41,083 nt of DNA from Saprospiraceae bacterium (GCA_019634275.1 JAHQVP010000210.1:1-41083), one strand, 5' to 3'. Positions 18,144 to 27,590 are shown, counted from the first letter of the stretch. The notes: generated from the letters alone by a model not told the origin. Program-made: numbers and translations.

Positions 18144-18298
18144 GACCGTATTTGAAAGTTTATGCGCTGGTAAAATAGCCAATTGGATTTACGATTCGGA
18201 TGATTTTCAACTTTGTGATTCCATGATGAGTAGGAAGCACTCCAAAACTTCCAGTACCTTATTGCCGAAACGAATGAAGGAGAAGTAACAACAACCAT

Positions 18299-19390
18299 AT
18301 GAAAGACCGACTTACCTCACTCGATTTTTTTCGGGGGGCAACGATTGCTGGAATGATCGTGGTGAATGATCCGGGTTCCTGGAAGCATGTTTACGCTCCT
18401 TTGAAGCATGCCGAGTGGCACGGGGTGACGGCAACGGATTTGGTGTTTCCTTTCTTTCTGTTCATTGTCGGAGTATCGATTGCGTTGTCCTATACAAAAC
18501 AGCTGGCATTGGGCCGTGAGAAAGGAGCCATGGCAAAGAAAGCAGCCAAAAGAGCGGCGATCATCTTTCTTTTGGGGATGTTGTTGACGCTCTTCCCCAA
18601 ATTTGATTTTGCAAATCTTCGACTTGTAGGAGTGCTGCCGCGCATAGCATTGGTCTTTCTGGCATGCTCACTTATGTTTATCTATATGAGCCCAAAGCGA
18701 ATGTTCTGGATTGGCGCAGGACTCCTGCTCTTTTACTGGCTGGTCATGATGTACATACCCTTGCCTGGCGTAGGGGAGGTCATGCTGGAGCCCGGTCAAA
18801 ATATGGCAGCATGGATAGACGGATACATCACACCAGGCAGAATGTATCGCACAACCTGGGACCCTGAAGGATTATTCAGCACCCTGCCTGCCATCGCTTC
18901 CGGCCTCTCTGGCATAGCGGTCGGGCTGATTTGGTTGCGTAAAGAGACAGATGTCTCTGCACGAATTATGTGGATGTTTACCTTGGGCTTTGTCTACTTT
19001 TTCATTGGAAATATTTGGGGATGGTTTTTTCCAATGAACAAGCACATTTGGACCAGTTCCTATGTCTTGCATACGAGTGGTTTGGCAGCGATGGGTTTTG
19101 CGGCCTCGATTGTAATCATAGACGTAATGAAGATTAAGACGGGCACCAAAATGTTTGTGGTTTTTGGTCTGAATGCCATTGCAGCCTATGTGTTGCATGG
19201 TCTTCTGTTTAAGGTCGCCCGCATTTTTACAGGAGAGGGGCCAACCGTCGGAGCGCAGTTTACTGAGCTGATGATGGGGGCAGGCCTAGAGCCAAAGCTG
19301 GCCTCACTCAGTTGGGCCTTACTGTATCTGGCGATTTGCTATGTTCCAATCTATGCACTCTATCGTAAAGGGGTCTTCATAAAGGTTTAA
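18299..19390 (+). CDS. HGSNAT/DUF5009-type multipass acyltransferase-like protein
   Basis: Polytopic membrane protein of 363 aa with about ten hydrophobic helices. The opening RLTSLDFFRGATIAGMIVVN and then AEWHGVTATDLVFPFFLFIVG is the hallmark of the heparan-alpha-glucosaminide N-acetyltransferase domain; the conserved His of AEWHG is the residue thought to carry the acetyl group in the lysosomal enzyme. Bacterial members may acetylate cell-surface or imported amino sugars, but the substrate is unproved. A weak AAGGAG lies 15-20 bases before the ATG. Divergent from the OPT gene with about 155 bases between the starts. Confidence 0.9.
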   Translation: MKDRLTSLDFFRGATIAGMIVVNDPGSWKHVYAPLKHAEWHGVTATDLVFPFFLFIVGVSIALSYTKQLALGREKGAMAKKAAKRAAIIFLLGMLLTLFPKFDFANLRLVGVLPRIALVFLACSLMFIYMSPKRMFWIGAGLLLFYWLVMMYIPLPGVGEVMLEPGQNMAAWIDGYITPGRMYRTTWDPEGLFSTLPAIASGLSGIAVGLIWLRKETDVSARIMWMFTLGFVYFFIGNIWGWFFPMNKHIWTSSYVLHTSGLAAMGFAASIVIIDVMKIKTGTKMFVVFGLNAIAAYVLHGLLFKVARIFTGEGPTVGAQFTELMMGAGLEPKLASLSWALLYLAICYVPIYALYRKGVFIKV

Positions 19391-19423
19391 CAATGAGGGA
19401 TGTAGAATTGATGGGTTCTTGTC

Positions 19424-20218
19424 CTACAAGCCCTCGGTTGCCGTTTGCAAGACACTATTAACTCGTGATCTATAACTTCGCCCAATTGGGATTTTTTGAT
19501 CTCCCAAAAAGACATGCCCTGGTTTGAAAACGTCAATCAGATGGCTATTGACTATGTATGACCGATGCAATCGAATGAATCCCTTGCTTGCGAGCAAGTC
19601 CTCCAAATAACGCAATGAGTGCAGCGTCACCAGTTTTGTATTAGGCATATTCCAGCGCACGTATTCTTTCATCCCTTCAATGAAAATGACGGAATTGAGA
19701 TCAATACGGTGCATCGATTTGCCTTCTTGCAAGTAGAGTATGTTAAGCTCTTGCTCTGTGGCACTTTCATCGCCTTTTTTGAGGTCAGTCTGCGATTTCT
19801 GAGTGACCAATATGTAAGCCGTGCTAATGAAAAATGGCGTAGCTAGGACGGTAGCGTCCGATAAAAACTTCCAATATCCTTGAGACCAAATTGAGGGAAC
19901 ATTAATGGAGATCACTTGCAATTTGGGGAAAAACAAAAAGAAGAAAAAGTCTTGAAGGGGGGTGAAAATCAGGGCACTCAATACAATTGCACTGACTGAC
20001 ACAAGGACATAGATCAAGTGCTTTTTTTGAGCAAGATACTTTGCAGCGATGATAAGATTAAAGTAGACTAGGCATGCTTGCAGCGTTACCACCGATAACG
20101 TCTTGACCAGGTGAAAATAGAATGCTTGACCCGCTCCATATAGCAATGCGAGCAACAGCCATAGACCCATCCAAAAAAGCAGATGAATCATAAATACTTG
20201 CGATCTCGACTTTGCCAT
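19424..20218 (-). CDS. Membrane-anchored LytTR-domain transcription regulator
   Basis: One-component regulator of 264 aa. About four hydrophobic segments fill the first ~150 residues (for example MIHLLFWMGLWLLLALLYG), resembling the sensor part of LytS-like histidine kinases. They are followed by a linker and a LytTR DNA-binding domain (residues ~175-260): VIFIEGMKEYVRW, then LRYLEDLL and FIRLHRSYIVNSHLID, ending with IPIGRSYR. No receiver and no kinase domain is present, so any signal must be passed directly through the membrane. ATG 20218 is preferred to the TTG at 20251. It is divergent from the unknown secreted protein gene. Confidence 0.88.
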   Translation of the reverse strand: MAKSRSQVFMIHLLFWMGLWLLLALLYGAGQAFYFHLVKTLSVVTLQACLVYFNLIIAAKYLAQKKHLIYVLVSVSAIVLSALIFTPLQDFFFFLFFPKLQVISINVPSIWSQGYWKFLSDATVLATPFFISTAYILVTQKSQTDLKKGDESATEQELNILYLQEGKSMHRIDLNSVIFIEGMKEYVRWNMPNTKLVTLHSLRYLEDLLASKGFIRLHRSYIVNSHLIDVFKPGHVFLGDQKIPIGRSYRSRVNSVLQTATEGL

Positions 20219-20342
20219 GGATGAAATGTAGCTATTTACGGGGGCAGTCAAATTGCACTGGTTGATAATTTAAGTTGTTGGTTGAATTTGTTCGCAGCGC
20301 AGCGCATATCGATATAGTTTGCATGAAAAAAATCAGAGACAA

Positions 20343-20846
20343 ATGAAAACCGTCTTATTGTTGTGCATTGCATCGGTGTTCTGGGCGAACCTTTGTGAAG
20401 GTCAGGGAAGTGCAAGCAGCTATCATGTCGTATATGAAGCGGACAGACATGGCAATCGCATTTCCGGAGATCTTGATCAGCTGATTGACCATGTCGAGAA
20501 TGGTTGTCCCATACGTGTAGGCTGGGAATTAGAGACCTTATGGCCGGATACGATGGTTCTTCTCTCCCATTGGACCGATGGAGGATTTATTACGCTGTCC
20601 CGAGGTCAAGTTTTTGCCCAGATTCGAGGCATCTTCGGGCAAGGCAGCGCTCACATCAGCGCACCGCCAGGTGTGTTCTTGAGTTCCAATCAGCCTAATT
20701 CCTGGGTCGCCGTTGTCGGTACCGATGGGGTGCTGCGATCCAAATTTCACTTGGATGATTGGATGAAGGAGTTATCGCCTGAAGAACTTAAGTCAATGGA
20801 GACGATGAAAGTGAGAACGAAGTGGGCGGTACCTGTCCATGAGTGA
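20343..20846 (+). CDS. Secreted protein of unknown function
   Basis: Not recognised. The 167-residue product from ATG 20343 starts with a signal peptide (KTVLLLCIASVFWANLCEGQ). The mature part carries VVYEADRHGNRISGDLDQL, then NGCPIRVGWELE, and later an IRGIFGQGSAHISAPP segment; it is rich in Trp and beta-prone residues, suggesting a compact globular domain. The longer ORF begins with TTG 20319 and adds a charged leader that would spoil the signal peptide. It lies divergent from the membrane LytTR gene, which might regulate it. Codon use looks like that of its neighbours. Confidence 0.7.
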   Translation: MKTVLLLCIASVFWANLCEGQGSASSYHVVYEADRHGNRISGDLDQLIDHVENGCPIRVGWELETLWPDTMVLLSHWTDGGFITLSRGQVFAQIRGIFGQGSAHISAPPGVFLSSNQPNSWVAVVGTDGVLRSKFHLDDWMKELSPEELKSMETMKVRTKWAVPVHE

Positions 20847-20889
20847 TGATATCTAGAAGATCCATAAACATCAGACGCTTAGCTAGCAA

Positions 20890-22038
20890 TCAGTTCTTAC
20901 TCTGATGGAGGTACTCCTTTAGCAACCTGATCCGGTCGTTTGCGAATGCCAGCTGGTCGGCATGAAGTTGCTTTGTCGCCACACACTGACGATATAGTCT
21001 CAAGGCAATGGCTTTATCTCGATAATACTGCTCACTCAGTTGGGCTTTCTGGAAAAGATGGTTGTGATTTTCAGAATAGGTGTAGGCCTCGCCATAGGCT
21101 ACAATGGCCTCCTTGAGCTTATTTTCTTGCTTGTACATCTTGGCCAAGCCACCAAAGTACTTGCCTAAACTCCCAGAGATGCCTTGGTCGATTGCTTTTT
21201 CATAGTGGTGAATTGATGTCGCCGCATCCTCTTTTTTCTGATAGGCAAGGGCCAGGTAAAAGTGCGTGTGCTCGGACTCTTCTCTATAAAGCAAGTTTTC
21301 CAGCACATGGATCGATTTATCCAGACTATCGAGTTGTAGGTAAGCGTAGCCAAGCATTTTTTGATAAAAGGGAAGAAGATCAAGTTTGCCGCGGGTTCTT
21401 TCTAAATATTTAGTCGTGCTGAGGTATTGTTTGCGTGCATAGCTTGCGCGGGCTTTGGTAAGCGTGATTTGGAGATTGGAAGAGTCCAAGGCAAGACCCA
21501 CATCGGCTAAGCTATCGGCTACCACCCATTCTTTTTCACGGAAGGCCTGATCTGCCAAACTTACCAATATGGTAATGTCAGACTCATTCAATGCACGAGC
21601 TTCCCAGTATAAGTCCTTTGCTAGTCGGTGCAGTCCGGCCTTTGCATGAGCGCGCGCCAGGTTCTTCACATAGGTGGGGTTAGTAGAATCCAATTGTATG
21701 AGTATGGAGTAGTGCTTAATCGCCTTCGGCATGTTGAATTCCTGGTCATAAATGGAGGCCAGCATCACATTGGAACCTAAATGAAAGGTATCCTTACGGA
21801 TGATGTTTTGCAAGGTCTCTTTTGCATGCTTCCATGTGCCAAGGCGATACTCGCATGTGCCGATTAGAATCTGTCGATCAAGCGTAGAATCCTGTTTCGA
21901 AAGCAAACGTAAGGCAGATTGATAGTCTTGCATGGCCATCAGCGAAGTGACCGAAACAGAATCTTGGGTCATGGAAGCCTGCAACTGCAGACAGAACAAT
22001 AGTAAGAGTGCAGGGAAGAACAAGCGTGTTGAAGGCAT
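20890..22038 (-). CDS. Secreted tetratricopeptide-repeat protein
   Basis: Predicted exported TPR protein of 382 aa. ATG 22038 opens a clear signal peptide (PSTRLFFPALLLLFCLQLQAS). The rest consists of roughly nine to ten degenerate 34-residue helix pairs with TPR-like spacing, for example AIKHYSILIQLDSTNPTYVKNLA and a unit beginning SIHHYEKAIDQG. It probably acts as a scaffold in the periplasm; the partner is unknown. It follows the TonB-receptor gene on the same strand but is separated from it by a strong terminator, so it should have its own promoter. No exact TAnnTTTG element was found in the leader. Confidence 0.85.
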   Translation of the reverse strand: MPSTRLFFPALLLLFCLQLQASMTQDSVSVTSLMAMQDYQSALRLLSKQDSTLDRQILIGTCEYRLGTWKHAKETLQNIIRKDTFHLGSNVMLASIYDQEFNMPKAIKHYSILIQLDSTNPTYVKNLARAHAKAGLHRLAKDLYWEARALNESDITILVSLADQAFREKEWVVADSLADVGLALDSSNLQITLTKARASYARKQYLSTTKYLERTRGKLDLLPFYQKMLGYAYLQLDSLDKSIHVLENLLYREESEHTHFYLALAYQKKEDAATSIHHYEKAIDQGISGSLGKYFGGLAKMYKQENKLKEAIVAYGEAYTYSENHNHLFQKAQLSEQYYRDKAIALRLYRQCVATKQLHADQLAFANDRIRLLKEYLHQSKN

Positions 22039-22080
22039 AGTAAGCTGAGTTAGGATATCAGTTGTACAGATGCGTCCAAT

Positions 22081-22114
22081 AAGAAAAGGGGTGCATGCTT
22101 GTACATGCACCCCT
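22081..22114 (-). terminator. Intrinsic terminator of the receptor operon
   Basis: Perfect 11-bp inverted repeat AGGGGTGCATG / CATGCACCCCT (22087-22097 and 22104-22114) with a 6-base loop. Read on the minus strand it is followed by CTTTTCTT, and it begins about 20 bases after the receptor stop codon. This is a classic rho-independent terminator. Confidence 0.88.
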
Positions 22115-22134
22115 CGATACTTAAAACCCGAAAA

Positions 22135-24600
22135 CTAAAATATGCCTTCATCGCCGCCGCCCTGGTAGCCGCCACCGCGTTGGCGCTTTTTCTTTTGATT
22201 TATGCGATAGTTGAAAGTAGCCGTCACATTGCGCGCGCGTCTTTGATAGAACGAGTCCGCAATAAGTTGATCGGTCTCTGTGGTATAGCGATATACCCGT
22301 GTAAAGAATACATCGCGTACTCCAATGGTGAGGGTGGCCTTCTTCTCCAGCATGTCTTTACTGAATGTAAGGTCGAGTCCCCAGTAGCCTTTTCTTTTGC
22401 CCTGCGTGGTTCTTGCGGGAGCACGATAGTCACCTCGAAGTTGCACCTCCGCATCTTTCCAAAATCGGTAGCGTGCGTTTACTCTACTGGTCATCGTTAT
22501 GGCTTCTGCATACAAGGACTGATCATTAAACTGACCTTCAGTGACCGACCGGTAAAAATTGGCGCTGTAGTCCACACGCAATTTCTTGCTGATGTCTGCC
22601 GTGGTAGTCAGCTCGAGGCCAATGGCATTGCTGGTCGCTAAGTTTTCTGGTCGTGTTCGGGTAATTCCTTCTGCATCAGCGGTGGTCAGGCGCTCGATTA
22701 CTCCGGTGGTATGACGGTAGTAGATGCTGGATCCAAAAGTGACCTTGTCGAAATACCTCAGATAAGCCAGCTCATACGAATCTGTAAACTCAGGGTCTAG
22801 ATTTGGATTTCCGCCCCAGATTCTTCTGTTGTTTGAAAAAGTGAAAAATGGATTGAGGTACCAGAATCGAGGTCTGGAAATTCTAGAAGAATAGCTGAGT
22901 TGTAAAGAGTTGCCAGGATTGATCTCGTACGTCAGGTGTGCACTGGGAAAGAGATTGGTGTAAGACCGATCGTTCACTTCGGACGTCTGCACGAGCTCTG
23001 TGACCACATTGGAATGTTCCAGACGTAGGCCTACCTGGTAAGACCATTTACTAATCGTATTACCAAATATTGCATATGCCGCGTAGATGTCTTCGTCGTA
23101 AATAAAATCATTGGTAAACTCCGGAAGCTTAGACCAGCCATCATCCAGTTGTTCCTCGAGAAAGTAGTCGTTTCTAATATTTCGCAAAGTCATGCGGGTA
23201 CCTACTTCAAAGCGCTTATCCTCGGTAAGGGGAAGGACATAATCCATTTGTACCAAGAAGTTTTCGTCCATTTCGTCGTTCTCGGAACGTTGCAATCGAT
23301 CGGCAATCGGCCGGCCTTCACCATTGGCGAAAAAGTGCTGATCAACGAAATCTGCAGTCTCTACTTCTGAGCTATTGCGATACTGGATTTGGGCGGTGAG
23401 CTTCTCGCCTTTGCGTGCAAAAGAATGCTCATAAGACAGGTCATACTCCAGATTCGGTTCCGTCTCATCTTCATCTTGCGTCCGGGTTGTGATTTGTTGC
23501 AAGGTCCGATTTGCATCAAAATCTCGGAAAGTGGTGAAGGCATTGCTGAAGTCATTGCCATATCGGTACATGATGGATCCTGTCAGCACATCCTTTTCGG
23601 TAATGAAAAGGTCCAGTCCTCCGCGGATACTATGCGAAACTCCTCCACGATCTCGTGTTCCAATCTGCTCATTGAAGGGAAACTCGGTTGGAATTAAGAA
23701 TTGTTGATTCGTTTCCGATCTACCAGGTCCTGTACGATTACGAAAACCGTAGTTGATAAAGTAGTTGATGTTCTTTTTTCGGGCATTGAGGTTGAGAGAG
23801 ATTCCGTAGTTCTGAGGGACACCAGCTGATACATCGATTGCGCCATTGACCCCCTTCTGTTTGTCTTTCTTGAGTACGATGTTAATGATCCCTGCGGTTC
23901 CTTCGGCTTCATATCGCGCCGAAGCATTGGTCACAATCTCAACTTTTTCAATCATAGAGGAAGGGAGCGATTTAAGTCCATCCGAATCTCCGATTCCGAC
24001 CAGGCCGGAAGGTTTGCCGTTCACAAGAATGCGCACATTTTCACTCCCTCTGAGGGAGACCACTCCTTCCGCGTCTACGGTTACAGATGGGATGTTGTCG
24101 AGCAAATCATCTGCTGAACCTCCTCGATTTGCAAGGTCTTTACCGACATTAAACACCCTTTTATCCAGGTTAAATTGAAGTTCACTCTTTTCAGCCACTA
24201 CCTCTACCTCATCCAGTATTTCTGCAGAAGCACCCAGTTCGATCTTGCCCAGGTCTACCTTTCGATTTGCTGGTGATAGTGCAACCTTGGGAAGATAGAT
24301 GCTTTCGTAGGCGAGGAATTCAACTTTGATTAAATATTGCCCAAAGGGAGCATCCACAGAAAATTTGCCATCGACATCACTGACTCCTCCCGTGACCAAT
24401 ACAGAATCGATTGCGGAGAAAAGGGAAATGGTAGCAAAATCTAAGGGGGACGCTGTCTGAGCATCCAGTACCTTGCCAAATACCAGCGCTTGTCCTCCTT
24501 CTCCTCCTGGGCCACCTGGCCGATTGGCCGGGCGTTGTGCAACTGCCATTTGAACCAGCAGCAAAAAAGCCACTGACAAAATAGTTCGTGTGTTTATCAT
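22135..24600 (-). CDS. TonB-dependent receptor-like outer-membrane barrel (PF14905 type)
   Basis: Large outer-membrane receptor of about 821 aa from ATG 24600. Order: signal peptide (ILSVAFLLLVQMAVAQ), a Gly/Pro/Arg-rich linker, a carboxypeptidase-regulatory-like beta domain (VFGKVLDAQTASPLDFATI), a plug domain (ADDLLDNIPSVTVDAEGVVSLRG, then VRILVNGKPSGL and EKVEIVTNASARYEAEG), and a long barrel with many aromatic strands. The C-terminus is unusual, a Lys/Arg/Gly-rich tail (KKKRQRGGGYQGGGDEGIF). No SusD partner is present. The gene follows a response regulator and a kinase in the same operon, so expression or sensing is probably tied to that pair. The ligand is unknown. Confidence 0.9.
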   Translation of the reverse strand: MINTRTILSVAFLLLVQMAVAQRPANRPGGPGGEGGQALVFGKVLDAQTASPLDFATISLFSAIDSVLVTGGVSDVDGKFSVDAPFGQYLIKVEFLAYESIYLPKVALSPANRKVDLGKIELGASAEILDEVEVVAEKSELQFNLDKRVFNVGKDLANRGGSADDLLDNIPSVTVDAEGVVSLRGSENVRILVNGKPSGLVGIGDSDGLKSLPSSMIEKVEIVTNASARYEAEGTAGIINIVLKKDKQKGVNGAIDVSAGVPQNYGISLNLNARKKNINYFINYGFRNRTGPGRSETNQQFLIPTEFPFNEQIGTRDRGGVSHSIRGGLDLFITEKDVLTGSIMYRYGNDFSNAFTTFRDFDANRTLQQITTRTQDEDETEPNLEYDLSYEHSFARKGEKLTAQIQYRNSSEVETADFVDQHFFANGEGRPIADRLQRSENDEMDENFLVQMDYVLPLTEDKRFEVGTRMTLRNIRNDYFLEEQLDDGWSKLPEFTNDFIYDEDIYAAYAIFGNTISKWSYQVGLRLEHSNVVTELVQTSEVNDRSYTNLFPSAHLTYEINPGNSLQLSYSSRISRPRFWYLNPFFTFSNNRRIWGGNPNLDPEFTDSYELAYLRYFDKVTFGSSIYYRHTTGVIERLTTADAEGITRTRPENLATSNAIGLELTTTADISKKLRVDYSANFYRSVTEGQFNDQSLYAEAITMTSRVNARYRFWKDAEVQLRGDYRAPARTTQGKRKGYWGLDLTFSKDMLEKKATLTIGVRDVFFTRVYRYTTETDQLIADSFYQRRARNVTATFNYRINQKKKRQRGGGYQGGGDEGIF

Positions 24601-24668
24601 TGTCCAAAGATAGGGGTGGACTCTGAAGGAAATTGATACCAAGTCTGAAGGAAATTTGAAGTCTTGGA

Positions 24669-25928
24669 TCAAAGTTGGACCACCAATTGATGCTTGCCAT
24701 TGTAGGTATAGTCTACGGCCAGCCGGTGATAATCACAGATCTCTTTGACGATCGCTAAACCCAAGCCCGAGGATTCGCTGGTACCGTCGTCCTTGGAAAA
24801 CCGGCTGAACATATGCGTACGCGGTTTTTCTGGTTTCGCACCGCTGTTTTCTACCCGAAGCTCGTTTTCGGTGAGGGTCACTTCGACCTCGCCGCCTTCA
24901 ATGTTATGACGAATCGCATTGTGCAACAGATTATTAATCAGAATGGTGCCGAGGTGCTTGTTCAATTTGGCAGTCACTTTGGGCGAGATGTAGGATCTCA
25001 AATTGAGTTTCTTCAAATCAAATAATTCTCGAAAATCTTCCAGACTGTCGTTCACCAGATTACTGACATCCGTGGTCTCGGAGGGGTCAAATTCTTGATT
25101 GTCCATTTTGGTTAATATGGAAAGACTCCGACCGAGCTTGGAAATTCTGCTCAGCGAATTCTGGGCCGACAAGATGTTTTTGTATTGCTCTTCAGTGAGT
25201 GTCTGACCTTCCAACAGCAAGTCCAGTTTTCCTTTGGCAATCGCCAGCGGGGTCTGCAATTCATGAGAGGCATTTTCACTAAAGGACTTCAAGGCCTGGT
25301 ATTCGCTGCGCGCCCTCTCCGTCATGTTCTTTACGAAGGTGTTGAGCTGTTTAAATTCTTTGGTGCTGCTCTTGGGTAAATTCACTGGCGCAAGATCTTT
25401 TACTGCAAAAGAATCGATGGCACTTAAGGTCTCGTTGAAAGGATTCATCAAGAATCGAGAAATGATTACTCCACCAATCAGCAAGGCGAGTGCGAGCAGG
25501 ACAAACAACCGGGTGATGATTTTAACCACACTCTCGTAGATATCGGAATCTTCGACAATAACGTCGGTGATGGCCACTTCAAATTTATGTCCATTGACCT
25601 CCCGTACCGAATAGAGTTTGCGCATCATCTCCATTTGATTAAGGTGAGGATGCATGGCCAAGGTGTCGGTATAAATGGGGTCCGAAGGTTCTAAATCATG
25701 TACTTCTCGGATTTGCACTCTTGTTCCATTCATCCGGGAGACGTCCAGATCATTTTCTACATAGTGTTCTAACCGATTGTCGATGCGGTCCAAAATGCCA
25801 CGCAAATAGTAGTCGGTTTCAAGACTGATTTCGTCGCTGATGAGATTGTAAGCAACGACTCCTCCTATCCCAAATACAAAGATGGAAATCAGCAGATAGT
25901 ACAGTGTAGTTTTTGTCAACAGTTGCAT
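24669..25928 (-). CDS. Two-component sensor histidine kinase
   Basis: Inner-membrane kinase of 419 aa. It has two membrane helices (about residues 9-29 and 138-158) around a periplasmic sensor of ~105 residues, and a HAMP-like linker. The HisKA box SENASHELQTPLAIAKGK holds the phospho-acceptor His222, and the ATPase domain shows NNLLHNAIRHN and GLGLAIVKEICDYH. The architecture resembles CusS/PhoR-type OmpR-partner kinases; the sensor domain is not recognisable. It begins 2 bases after the response regulator stop and ends 68 bases before the receptor start. Confidence 0.95.
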   Translation of the reverse strand: MQLLTKTTLYYLLISIFVFGIGGVVAYNLISDEISLETDYYLRGILDRIDNRLEHYVENDLDVSRMNGTRVQIREVHDLEPSDPIYTDTLAMHPHLNQMEMMRKLYSVREVNGHKFEVAITDVIVEDSDIYESVVKIITRLFVLLALALLIGGVIISRFLMNPFNETLSAIDSFAVKDLAPVNLPKSSTKEFKQLNTFVKNMTERARSEYQALKSFSENASHELQTPLAIAKGKLDLLLEGQTLTEEQYKNILSAQNSLSRISKLGRSLSILTKMDNQEFDPSETTDVSNLVNDSLEDFRELFDLKKLNLRSYISPKVTAKLNKHLGTILINNLLHNAIRHNIEGGEVEVTLTENELRVENSGAKPEKPRTHMFSRFSKDDGTSESSGLGLAIVKEICDYHRLAVDYTYNGKHQLVVQL

Positions 25929-25930
25929 CG

Positions 25931-26611
25931 CTACGTTTTCAAGCGGTATCCCATGCCATAGACATTGGTTAAATAATCATTTGATCCAGCCTTGCTCAGT
26001 TTTTTGCGCAAATTCTTAATGTGTTGATAGACAAAATCGTAAGAATCCAAATAATCAACGTGATCTCCCCAGAGATGCTCGGCAATGCTCTGCTTGGTCA
26101 GTACCCGATTTTTATTGGCAATAAAATGGACCAGCAGTTGATATTCTTTTTTGGTCAGTATGACTTCGTCCCCATGCACGGTGACTTCTTGTTGTTGAGG
26201 GTCAATCGAGATTTCTTCAAACTTGATGCTGCGATTGCCATTGAATTGCCTGCGCCGATAAATCGCATTGAGTCTTGAATTCAACTCGGAAAAATGGAAG
26301 GGCTTAGTCAGGTAATCGTCCGCTCCTAAGTCAAGGCCATCCACTCGATCTTCAAGGGCATTTTTAGCAGAGATGATCAAAATGCCGGTATTTTCGGTGG
26401 TCCGGTGCTTTTGATAATTGCGTAGTATCTGCAGGCCATTCCCATCCGGTAGCATTAGATCTAACACGATGATATCATACTCGAATTCGAGAATTTTGTC
26501 TTCTGCTGTACGAATGGACCCAGCCGTCTCGCAGACATGACCTTCCTTGTGTAAGAAAGCCGAAATGTCCTGGCTTAGCTCTGGATTATCTTCTACTAAA
26601 AGAATCTTCAC
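25931..26611 (-). CDS. OmpR/PhoB-family response regulator
   Basis: DNA-binding partner of the adjacent kinase, 226 aa. The receiver domain has the acidic pocket in LLVEDNPE, the phosphorylated Asp51 in IIVLDLMLPDGNG and the conserved Lys in YLTKPFHF; the C-terminal winged helix ends with LRKKLSKAG followed by NVYGMGYRLK. The start is GTG 26611. It is the first gene of the minus-strand operon with the kinase and receptor. The 47-base divergent region to the deacetylase gene must hold its promoter, but I found only imperfect -7 matches. Confidence 0.95.
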   Translation of the reverse strand: MKILLVEDNPELSQDISAFLHKEGHVCETAGSIRTAEDKILEFEYDIIVLDLMLPDGNGLQILRNYQKHRTTENTGILIISAKNALEDRVDGLDLGADDYLTKPFHFSELNSRLNAIYRRRQFNGNRSIKFEEISIDPQQQEVTVHGDEVILTKKEYQLLVHFIANKNRVLTKQSIAEHLWGDHVDYLDSYDFVYQHIKNLRKKLSKAGSNDYLTNVYGMGYRLKT

Positions 26612-26658
26612 ACTGTAAAACTAAGTCGGTATTTTGAGAAGACTTTGAAGAAAGCGGA

Positions 26659-27585
26659 ATGTATCGAATATTTTTTGTTTCCTATTTCATGGTGTGTTCA
26701 ATGGCCCTAGGGGCCCAAAATACAGCTGAACGGTTGGGATATGCGCGAGATGCCAAACTCCTAATTGTGCATGCAGATGATGCAGGCAGTGCCCAATCCG
26801 TTAATGCAGCCACTATATCTGCGCTGGAAGAGGGCATGGTCAGCTCTGCCAGTGTGATGGTGCCTTGCCCCTGGTTTCCCGACATTGCGCGGTATGCTGC
26901 CGCCCACGACGGACAACATGATTTGGGGATACATCTTACCGTCACCTGTGAGTGGGATTACTATAAGTGGGGGCCGGCAACAAACCATGACGTGTCGTCG
27001 CTGACAGATGAGAATGGCTATTTTTTTGCTGATTGTCAAAATTTCGGACTCAAAGCGGATCTAGCAGAAATCGAAACAGAACTGCGCGCCCAAATTGACA
27101 AAGCGATTGCTCACGGCTTAAAACCTACGCATATCGACAGCCATATGGGTTGCTTGTTCTTTACGCGACCTGAAGTATTCGGAATTTATCTTGAGTTGGC
27201 AGAGGAATATGGGGTTCCTGCACTGGTGAGCAAGAGCATGATGGCACTCGCACCTGATCTTTTAGGCCCATACATGGAGGCTGGAAAAATAGTAATCGAA
27301 GCGGAATACTCGGCGAGTCCGGAGAATTTTGACCAGAGCATGGCAGCCTTTTATAGTCAGACACTGCGCAACTTACAACCGGGACTTTCTACTATTATTA
27401 TTCACGTTGGGTATGACAATGACGAGCTCAGGGCTGTCTGTGAGAATCATCCTTACTGGGGGAGTGCATGGCGACAGGCAGACTACGATTACTTCACCAG
27501 TGACGAATGCCGCAATATTTTGAAGGAAGAAAAAATACACTTGGTTACCTGGCGACAGGTAGGAGAAGCCTTGAAGAAAAATTAA
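26659..27585 (+). CDS. Secreted ChbG/YdjC-family carbohydrate deacetylase
   Basis: Predicted metal-dependent deacetylase of the YdjC superfamily, which removes acetyl groups from chito-oligosaccharides or related sugars. Metal-site motifs are visible: LLIVHADDAG (Asp40/Asp41), LGIHLTVT and THIDSHMGC. Length 308 aa. Unlike the cytoplasmic ChbG of E. coli, it opens with an apparent signal peptide (YRIFFVSYFMVCSMALGAQ) and should act in the periplasm or outside the cell. The serine hydrolase gene follows after 5 bases. Assigning chitobiose as the substrate would go beyond the evidence. Confidence 0.88.
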   Translation: MYRIFFVSYFMVCSMALGAQNTAERLGYARDAKLLIVHADDAGSAQSVNAATISALEEGMVSSASVMVPCPWFPDIARYAAAHDGQHDLGIHLTVTCEWDYYKWGPATNHDVSSLTDENGYFFADCQNFGLKADLAEIETELRAQIDKAIAHGLKPTHIDSHMGCLFFTRPEVFGIYLELAEEYGVPALVSKSMMALAPDLLGPYMEAGKIVIEAEYSASPENFDQSMAAFYSQTLRNLQPGLSTIIIHVGYDNDELRAVCENHPYWGSAWRQADYDYFTSDECRNILKEEKIHLVTWRQVGEALKKN

Positions 27586-27590
27586 GCCCC

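Noticed and set aside
22099-22641. 180-residue plus-strand ORF over the receptor C-terminus
   Set aside because: It lies wholly opposite the receptor coding region and terminator; it is a frame shadow.
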